64,000 bases of DNA from Zymoseptoria tritici IPO323 (Eukaryota; Ascomycota; Dothideomycetes; Mycosphaerellales; Mycosphaerellaceae), in the NCBI RefSeq assembly GCF_000219625.1, contig NC_018210.1, positions 930,001-994,000 on the forward strand, given 5' to 3'. Shown here piece after piece: positions 57,022 to 64,000 of this stretch. How positions within the stretch are numbered: position 1 is the first letter of the stretch; each line of letters starts with the position of its first letter. Made by a program: the position numbers and the translations under genes. The notes under the pieces were generated by a model, which was not told the origin of the DNA, made no database searches, and was given only the letters and a program-made list of their open reading frames with translations.

Positions 57022-57818
57022 GGCTTGGGTGGGTGATTGAGGAAGGTTGGATTTGGTGGGTTTGTTGTAATTTTTGGAGTTGTGGTTGAGGATGTAGAGT
57101 TGGTTTAGGCGGCAAAGGGTGCAGTTGGAGCAGTCTTGGGAGGGCATGTATGAAGTTGACTTGGTGACGCTGGAAGTCGCTGTCGTTGTTGATGGAATGA
57201 TTGGTGATACTGTAGTACGAGAGTACAAGATATATGTCTGTTGTGCTGGCGAAGAGTGACTGCCTACAATGGATTCAAGACGTTGTCGTTGCAACGTGGA
57301 GTGCGTGTCAGGGGAGTGGGGCAGGGGATCCTTCGAAGGCGGCAGGATTGTCACGCCTCTCAATGGCTGTAGATTGACCGAACTTTTGCCATTGAAGAGG
57401 GCTAACTTGTGAACAAGAATAGACTGGCCTCGAAGAATAGTTCACTTGTTGTATGGCTCAACAGCAATGTGCATGTGTTGGCTTGAGACAGACAGTCTGC
57501 GAAGGTTTATCGATGTCCCGTTGCTCGGATGTACTTATGCCTATACCACGATCGGTGAACGTATGGTCGCCAGTAAGTCCAGACGAGAATAGTCGCCCGC
57601 ACCCCATATTGCACTACGCACTGTGGTTTTGACATGACGGTAGGACCAAACAAACCGATCCGGCCATACCACCGGCTTCAAGTTGACGCCTACTCGGACT
57701 CCACCTCTTATCGAATCCTCCTTCAACAAAGCCTCATTCTTTCTCGAAGACGTAAACGCCTACGCCATCTTCAGCTCGCCACCTAGAACTCCTCCAGCTC
57801 CCCTCAACCCTCAAGCCC
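57022..57818. other. Intergenic, no gene seen
   Basis: Includes the promoter of the membrane protein gene and the 3' flank of the hydrolase gene. An in-frame extension upstream of 57021 contains C-S-N-C-T-L-C but lacks support. Confidence 0.4.
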
Positions 57819-58832
57819 TCACGCCTCCCTCATAAACTCCCCAATCCTCCGGTCCATCCACCTCAACCCCTCCTTATCCGCTCCTCCACCAGCAATATGT
57901 CCCCAACAACTAACCAACGGATCAAACACCCCATTCCTCAAATACTTCACCTCCGCCTCTCCATCCTCAACCGGGAAATACTGATCCGTACTCCCCGGCA
58001 TCACCAACACCTTCGCGCTCACACCCCTCAACGCCTCTCTATAATCTCCACCCCCACTCACACTCCCGACATCCCCCGCCTGCCACATCCTCGCCAACAC
58101 AAGCAAGTCCTCCGCATCCCAAGCCTCGAAATTCGACTTACCGTCGGGAGGATGCAGCCAGTCTTGCAGTGAACTCGCTCCGACTTCCCGCCAGAGTTCT
58201 TGGCGGAACCATTCCGGACTCGTCAACCACGCTGCATAGGCTCGCCCGAAAGCTCGCAGTCCTTCTGTAGGTTTCACGCCGTTTTGGCGATACTTCCCGC
58301 CATCGTAGTCTTTACTCGCAATTAGTGCGGAAGTCGGTCCTTCGAGGAAAGCGTAGTTATGACCACTCGTCTTTGCACTGCCGCAAATTACCACCGAGCG
58401 CTTGACGAATGGTGAATCCCCCGAACCGTGCATGACAGACCAGTAGTAAGCTTGCTGTCCGCCCATTGAAAACCCAATCACAGCTTCCAGTTCTTTGACT
58501 CCAAGATGGTCGGTTAGTAAAGCGTAGTGAGCGTTGATGCAGTCCTGGTAGCGGAGGGAGTAGTCGGAAGGGAAGTCCGGGTCGTTGGAGGGACTGGATG
58601 ATTCGCCATTTCCGAGCATGGCGGCGACGACGACATGGTAGTCTTTGAGTGCTCCCGAAGTGAAATTTTGGGTGGTGTTGATGCGGCCGCCGTAGCAGGT
58701 TGGGATGAGGACTGTTCCGCGCGTGGAAGTGGGGTTGAAGGAGCGGTAGGCGACTTTGATGTCCTTTTGGGCGCCGGCGGTGAATTGGAAGGAGGGAATG
58801 GTGTAGTATTCTACGCCGTTTGGGTCGGCCAT
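57819..58832 (-). CDS. Alpha/beta hydrolase of the homoserine O-acetyltransferase (MET2-like) family
   Basis: A single exon of 337 codons starting at ATG 58832. It has the alpha/beta-hydrolase layout: an N-terminal strand region with F-N-P-T-x-x-R-G-T-V-L-I-P-T-C-Y-G-G, an oxyanion-side L-G-N-G-E-S-S-S-P, the nucleophile elbow GFSMGGQQAYYW with S122, the acid D283 in G-S-T-D-Q-Y-F-P, and H312 in W-G-H-I-A-G-G. These are the landmarks of the homoserine acetyltransferase superfamily. It is shorter than true Met2 enzymes (about 480 residues), and many fungal relatives act on other acyl substrates, so the substrate is unknown. No targeting signal is seen. Confidence 0.85.
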   Translation of the reverse strand: MADPNGVEYYTIPSFQFTAGAQKDIKVAYRSFNPTSTRGTVLIPTCYGGRINTTQNFTSGALKDYHVVVAAMLGNGESSSPSNDPDFPSDYSLRYQDCINAHYALLTDHLGVKELEAVIGFSMGGQQAYYWSVMHGSGDSPFVKRSVVICGSAKTSGHNYAFLEGPTSALIASKDYDGGKYRQNGVKPTEGLRAFGRAYAAWLTSPEWFRQELWREVGASSLQDWLHPPDGKSNFEAWDAEDLLVLARMWQAGDVGSVSGGGDYREALRGVSAKVLVMPGSTDQYFPVEDGEAEVKYLRNGVFDPLVSCWGHIAGGGADKEGLRWMDRRIGEFMREA

Positions 58833-59248
58833 TTTGAAGTCCTTGATGTGGAGAGTGCCCTTGAAAGGCGGCCTGGAGGATTGTTGTGGGGTGGACGACC
58901 TTCTGGTAATGACGAATGCGTTCCGGGTTCCTGAACTTTTGACTTACTTGATAAACGATGTTGTGTAGATGCGAGTGAAAGTGGCAGATGGCCCCGAGAA
59001 GTTCGTCATGGATCACCCCGGCGTGACCCACATACCGAGCACCTGCCAGAATCGGACATGATCGGCACTCGATTGGAGGGATTTTTGCAACTGCAAAGAC
59101 AACCAGCTCAGGCGGCAGCAGCAAGCTACATCTTAATAACGACTCCGTTCGTTCGAATTCATTCGTATCGGTATCGACATTCTTCGAGACTTCGTGGGCA
59201 TCGCTTCGGCGTGCCATTTCAGCGTTACCCCATCGCCATCAAGCATTC
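58833..59248. other. Intergenic, no gene seen
   Basis: Promoter region of the hydrolase gene and 3' flank of the GH43 gene. An ORF crossing the region on the minus strand is an out-of-frame shadow of the hydrolase. Confidence 0.45.
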
Positions 59249-60395
59249 CTAGGAATGTACACTGGCGGCTTTCGCCGGATACTTCTTCAACAACGCATCA
59301 TACTGCGCCTGCGTCACACTCTCCACACTGCCATGCTTGATATGATTCGGGAACCCCTTCAGCGCCTCCGCCTTCCACGCCGACATGCTGCCCAACGTCC
59401 TCGCCGTGGCCGGGATGTACGTCTGCAATGAGTTCTCGTCGATCCACAGGTGGAAGAGACCGGAGTCGACCTGCATTCACATTAGTCGACTAATACCTGG
59501 CGAGGTCTCGGGGAGGGATGCTTACATTGTCCTTAAAAACCAACGGCCCCTCATTATTGCTATACTGCTTCGCAAACGTGATCCGTTCCGAATCCGAAGC
59601 ACCACCAACCCGACTCCAAGGTCCCAGAAGTCCATTCGCCGACCGTTCTTGATAAATCAACAAATCCCTCTCATCCTTGACCCATCGATACCACACCCTA
59701 GCGCCTTCATTATCGGCCTTTAAAAACGTCGCATCGATGACAGGATACCCCGGCGCGAGGTACTCCTTCGCAGCCGAGAACGTCTTGAAGTCCGTCGTGG
59801 TGACATACATTAATTTATTCGGCGGTTGCGGTCCCGACCGATCGGCCGGCGTGGCGGGGAAGAAGCGCGAAGCGAAGACGACAAAGTACGTCTGGGAGCT
59901 TTCATCCCACACGGCTTCGGGCGCCCAGACGTTTCCCGCGGAAGAGTCTGTGAGGTTCGGGGAGAGGCGGGGAGAAGACCAGTTGACCAGATCGGTGGAC
60001 TCCCAGATGATGATTTTGAGGGAGCCGAAGCGGGAGGCGACGTTGAAGTCGGCTTTGTTGTTGACTTGGAGATCCGTGCCGATGAGCCAGTATTTGCTTC
60101 CGTCTTTCGCGCGGACGATTTTGGAATCTCGCACGCCTTTGTCGCCGATGGTGGAGCGGAGGATGGCGCCGTTGGAGCCGTCGGTTGTGAGTTGTTGCCA
60201 GGTGTGGGCGTCGTTGCCTTTGGAGAGGTACATGTAGATGGCTTCATCTTCGACGGGGAAGGTGGTGAGGAGATAGCCGACTTTGGCGGTGGATGACTGT
60301 CGGGTGAAGAGGTCTGGTTGAGGAGAGGATTGGGGGAGGGCGAAGGCTGTTGCTGCCAGGAGGGTGGCGGTGGAGAGGAGGGTTAGAGGCAGCAT
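59249..60395 (-). CDS. Secreted glycoside hydrolase, GH43-like
   Basis: Exons 59526-60395 and 59249-59470 (55-bp intron, GTAAGC...GCAG) give 363 residues. Signal peptide: residues 1-20 (ending F-A-L-P). The mature protein has five-bladed beta-propeller landmarks of GH43: V-R-D-S-K-I-V-R at 88-95 (the D90 region), D-G-S-K-Y-W-L-I-G-T-D, W-E-S-T-D-L-V-N-W and the V-W-A-P-E motif at 156-160, then Y-P-V-I-D-A-T-F. Enzymes of this type remove arabinose or xylose side chains from plant cell-wall polysaccharides, although some fungal members with this architecture lack measured activity. Secretion fits a plant-associated or saprotrophic lifestyle. Confidence 0.85.
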
Positions 60396-60838
60396 GATGG
60401 CGGTTGGAAGCGGTTGATTTGGGGGAGTGGAGGGTGTATCCTGCGGGTGTGTCAGTGCTTATATGCATCTGAGATTCGTTCGTCAATCTGATACAAGAGT
60501 GGAGCCGCCGGAAGAATAGCCAGCATGCAGCTCTCCACGTCGAGATCCCGGTCGATCGCCTGCCTATTACGGAAGGTCCGGGGAAGCCAAGATCCGGAGT
60601 AATTTTACTGCCAAGGAAGATCGCTGTTCATCTTCCGCGACAGGGAGAGACACGGACGTGCTTTGATTGGTGCGAAAATCGGATACGACTCCATGTCGTT
60701 CTATTCTTCATTCGGAACACCCGGAACATCGTATAGCGATCGCGCGAGCGATGAAGATGAACATGCTTGTCATAGAAATGCGCTGGCACTAGTGCATCAG
60801 CAAGCGATATCCATAGAATAACTGTTCCCTCCAAGAAT
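60396..60838. other. Intergenic, no gene seen
   Basis: Promoter of the GH43 gene and 3' flank of the permease gene. Confidence 0.4.
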
Positions 60839-62543
60839 TCATATCGGCGCGTGGACCACTTTAGTGATAGTCGTGCCATCGTCTAATGCCTCTGTCTCAT
60901 CCGCTAAGGCATAGCCTCGCCATTTCGGCAGCACAATGGCAAACATCAACCAGTAAATCACGCCGAGGGTGAGCCTGTGGGTGTCGTTAATACAGCAGTC
61001 CTGAATGGACAGAGTGCCGCCTGACTTACACTGCAATACCAACCAAAGCATAAGCCGCCGCTCCGAACACACCCGACTTCTGAGCCGGACTTGGGAAGAA
61101 TGGCGCAACGAGAAGAGCCACGCTGACGCCCATCCGAATGACGACTCCCGGAATCCAGGCTTTGTATGGTCGTTGTAAGTCCGGCCGTCTAAATCGAAGC
61201 CAGATGAGACCAAAGCTAACAGCAAGAGCGGAGATCTGAGCTGGATATCCTTCCACTTCTAGGATGAAGGAGTAGACATCGCCAGTCGGGATTGCCAGCA
61301 CCAGGACCGATGGGATGTAGTGTACGAGCAGTCCGCCGAGGGGCGAGCCGAACGGCGCGTTGGAGGATAGGACGCGCGAGAAAGGGATGAGACCCGTCCG
61401 GGCGATTTCCTGGTTCAATCGAGCAAGAGCAAAGGTCACGACCATGACGTTGCCAACACAGCCTAGAGCTACCATGAGAGGGAGGAAGCGGCGTCCGACT
61501 GATGTCCCAACGACTCGTTCGAAGTAGAGGGCGGCGATGAGTCCACCACTGTTCCGAACCTCATCAAGGGGTACAACGCTGAAGTAAGCGATGTTGACCA
61601 GGAGGTACATCCCGCATGCGGTCACCAGGGCGGTGAGCGTGACGGACTTGAGCGTTCGAATAGGGTTCTTGACTTCGTTGAGGACATTATTGACGTTGTT
61701 GAGGCCGGCGAACGAGTAGAAGACTTTGAGGATTGAGGTTGCGATGGCGCCGAGGGACCAGATGCTGCCAGTCCAGAGGGCAGTCCAGGACCATTGTAGA
61801 TGTTTAGCTGTTGGAGATTGGAGCGCTGTTGCAGTATCGTTGTGGCGGAAGAGAACAACGAAGATGCCGCTGAGGATCATGAATATCATCATAGCAATCT
61901 TTATCCAGCCAAGAGCATTTTGGATGCGAATGCCGGTCTCCATGAAGCAGGCATGAACGAAGGTAACCCAGGTCAACAATCCGACAGCAATGGCTTTGCG
62001 AGCACCTTCTGATTCATCAATGCCGAAGGCGAAAAGCATGTACTGGGCAAAGATGATGCAGTTGCTTGCGGTGAACCCGAGCAAGATCGCCTGTGTGGCC
62101 ACCAGTATACTGACGAGGTACTTTGGCTTGCGGTATGTGAACTCGAGATAGACTTTGTCTCCTCCAGAGCGTGGCAACATGGATCCGAACTCCAGAGCGA
62201 CCATCAATCCGAAGTATGCTAGGAGAGCGCCGACGATCCATAATGTCAATGCCAGACCTGGGGAACCGACTGCTGCGAGGATCGTTCCGGGTACGGCGAA
62301 GATTCCTGATCCAAGAACGCGGGAGATGGTCAAAATGTATGCACTACTCCAAGTGAGGTTGCGACCAAGTGCGCTCGTCTCGGGCAGTACATCGGCCTCG
62401 ACGTCGGAGGGAGGAGGCTTGATTTCGATGGCGGAGTCATGGCGCTCAGTTCTGTCGATGGCGTGGTAGCTTTCGGCGATGGTCCCTGACAGTAGCGATG
62501 TACTCTCGGATGTGTTGTTGCCATCACCCGTCTGTGACGCCAT
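60839..62543 (-). CDS. Amino-acid permease, APC superfamily (LAT / methionine-permease-like)
   Basis: Exons 61030-62543 and 60839-60974 (55-bp intron, GTAAGT...ACAG) give 549 residues from the ATG at 62543; an upstream in-frame TTG at 62576 is not needed. A hydrophilic N-terminus of about 60 residues is followed by the APC signature S-R-V-L-G-S-G-I-F-A-V-P-G-T at 74-87 in the first helix. About twelve hydrophobic helices follow, with F-Y-S-F-A-G-L-N-N-V-N-N-V-L-N-E-V-K-N-P-I-R-T-L in helix 6 and the loop after it. Organisation and motifs resemble fungal high-affinity methionine permeases (Mup1-like), but substrate is inferred. Plasma membrane location expected. Divergent from the RPA32 gene. 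Confidence 0.9.
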
Positions 62544-63205
62544 GATCAAGTTCCGAGATAGCAACGTCTCCAGCAATAGGACCTGAAGATGGAGTTACCG
62601 TGGGCAGGGCTGGCATAGTCTTTCACTGTGCTGGAGGGAATGTCAAGACCTATGATCAGCTGGTGAACAATCACATCATGTTGGAATCGAAGGCGTATGC
62701 ATTTCAAAGCAGATGGAGGCTCTTGTGTATCCTGGAAACAACCCGGAACCTTGATACGTTGCGGTACTTTGAAACGAAGGAGGCGAAATGCATCACGCAA
62801 TCCAAGGGACGCTTGACGACTCATGCCAGCGTATAAGCGGATGATGGTCGTGTCGCCGTATGCACACATGGCAGCTTGCGAGTGCTACGTCGTTGGAGTA
62901 TCATGCAGCGCATGATCTTGTCGATGCACGTCTGTTGTGATCTGCCCTCGAAGATGGTGTGATTGTGATTGTAGCAAGAGATGTGAGGAGATTCTGGAAG
63001 CTGTGGAGGTCGAGAACAATTTCTGTCCATCTCATCTCAATGGGCGACCGTATCATTTCGGCACGCTCGCGACACGCTTTTACATCGACGCGTCTTCTCT
63101 TTTGGTGGGGCAAGTTTTAGGCAAACAGCAACACTTCCAAAGCACTCTCTCAGTGAACCATCTACACAACTCTCCGCCGACAACATCACCGCCGTCACCG
63201 CCACC
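62544..63205. promoter_or_regulatory. Bidirectional promoter region, permease / RPA32
   Basis: 662 bp between divergent start codons. Short ORFs lack motifs. The sequence just before 63206 (GCCGTCACCGCCACC) is a typical fungal C/A-rich start context. Confidence 0.45.
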
Positions 63206-64000
63206 ATGGGTACTATCACCCTCACCACCTCACTCCCACTCCCACTCCTACTAACAACACCCTCACAGACTACGGCTACTCCACCACCTCCTACGGCGCC
63301 CAAGGCGGAGCCTCCGGCGGCGGCTTCATGCCGGGCTCGCAGTCCGCCAACGACAACAGCGCAACCAAACGCACCGGCTACGGCAAAGACACCCTCCGGC
63401 CCGTCACCATCAAACAACTCCTCGACGCGCACCACCCACACCCCGACGCCGACCACTTCATGGTCGACGATACCGAAATGACCCAAGTCACCTTCATCGG
63501 ACAAATCCGGAACATCTCCACGCAAACGACCAACGTGACGTATAAAATGGACGACGGCACGGGGAGTATTGAAGTCAAAGTGTGGATTGACGCGGAAGCG
63601 TTTGAGCCCGCGGAAGGAGGAGGAGGAGGAGGAGGGAAGCAGAAACCGGTGGAGCAGGGGTATGCGCGGGTGTGGGGACGACTGAAGGCGTTTAATAATA
63701 AGCGGCACGTCGGGGCGATTAATGTGCGGCCGATTCAGGACTTCAATGAGATTTCGTATCATTTGCTGGAGGCGACGGTGGTGCATTTGCAGCTTACCAA
63801 GGGGCCGCCCGGAGGAGGCAACGAGGGACAACAACCGGGTGCGAACGGGTATGGACAACAACTGGCGCAGCAGAATGGAGGTGGTGGTGGGGGAGGGGAT
63901 ATCTCGGGGGTGAGTGCGTCGGCGAGAAAGGTGTATTCGTGTTTGAAGAGTACGCCGCAGACGAATGAGGGGTTGCATGCGCAGGATATTGCGGGGAGGG
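63206..64000 (+). CDS. RFA2: Replication protein A 32-kDa subunit, cut by window end, with a 4-nt first exon
   Basis: Exon one is only ATG plus G (63206-63209). The 59-bp intron (GTACTA...CACAG, branch CTAAC) ends at 63268, and exon two continues to the window end. The product begins M-D-Y-G-Y-S-T-T-S-Y-G-A-Q-G-G, the G/S/Y-rich phosphorylation-type N-terminus of fungal Rfa2. The OB-fold follows (T-L-R-P-V-T-I-K-Q-L-L, V-T-F-I-G-Q-I-R-N-I, Y-K-M-D-D-G-T-G-S-I-E-V-K-V-W), with a 7-Gly loop, Y-A-R-V-W-G-R-L-K-A-F-N-N-K-R-H, and then a Q/G-rich linker leading to the C-terminal winged helix, whose start (A-R-K-V-Y-S-C-L-K) is visible. It binds single-stranded DNA within the RPA heterotrimer in replication and repair. 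Confidence 0.9.

Noticed and set aside
56195..57040. 281-codon plus-strand ORF
   Set aside because: Antisense to the spliced four-helix membrane protein; composition is low-complexity R/E/G/M-rich, typical of a shadow frame.
58357..59217. 286-codon minus-strand ORF
   Set aside because: Out-of-frame shadow of the alpha/beta hydrolase and its leader.

Overview
The window looks like filamentous ascomycete DNA, most plausibly a Dothideomycete-like, possibly plant-associated fungus (inference). Reasons: intron-poor to moderately interrupted genes, introns of 55-122 bp with GT...CTRAC...AG signals, many small secreted cysteine-rich proteins, and transposons carrying the CpA-to-TpA signature of repeat-induced point mutation (RIP).

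Layout. 1-2.9 kb: ordinary genes, the SUMO-activating E1 subunit UBA2 (cut by the window start) divergent from a six-exon queuosine-salvage glycosylase (QNG1). 2.9-12.1 kb: accessory stretch with a complete Mutator-like element (46-bp TIRs, 9-bp target duplication), a RIP-killed Tc1/mariner element, and small secreted proteins. 12.2-16.5 kb: a secreted pepsin-like protease and a zinc alcohol dehydrogenase. 18.5-24.9 kb: an AT-rich Ty1/Copia element with 171-bp LTRs. 25-29 kb: two more small secreted protein genes. 29.3-47.8 kb: a nested transposon stack: a PIF/Harbinger element (transposase plus Myb/SANT-like gene) split by a chromodomain Gypsy element (170-bp LTRs), itself split by a second Gypsy element (378-bp LTRs) and by a 759-bp retroposon-like insert. 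47.9-53.7 kb: a convergent pair of small cysteine-rich genes, a peroxisomal Lon protease, and a secreted protein paralogous to one near 11.7 kb. 55-64 kb: mostly ordinary genes (an uncharacterised fungal protein, a four-helix membrane protein, an alpha/beta hydrolase of the homoserine acetyltransferase type, a GH43 glycosidase, an APC amino-acid permease and the replication protein RPA32, cut by the window end).

Main results of the hunt. (1) Six loci (7.3, 8.0, 10.3, 27.3, 48.1 and 49.0 kb) encode one divergent family of secreted proteins built on C-x4-CC (C-x8-CC in one) ... C ... C, each with an intron just upstream of the last cysteines; four look intact and two look broken. They sit around the transposon blocks and are candidate effectors (inference). 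(2) A second secreted family has one member at 11.7 kb and one at 53.5 kb. (3) In all three LTR elements the outer part of each LTR is free of RIP and the inner part is mutated, a mirror-image pattern. (4) Two LTR elements carry a tRNA-like relic, antisense, between pol and the 3' LTR, and the third carries an intron-containing antisense gene in the same place.

Transposons cover about 29 kb, nearly half of the window. Housekeeping genes occupy the flanks; the candidate effectors lie in and around the repeat-rich core, as in a two-speed genome.
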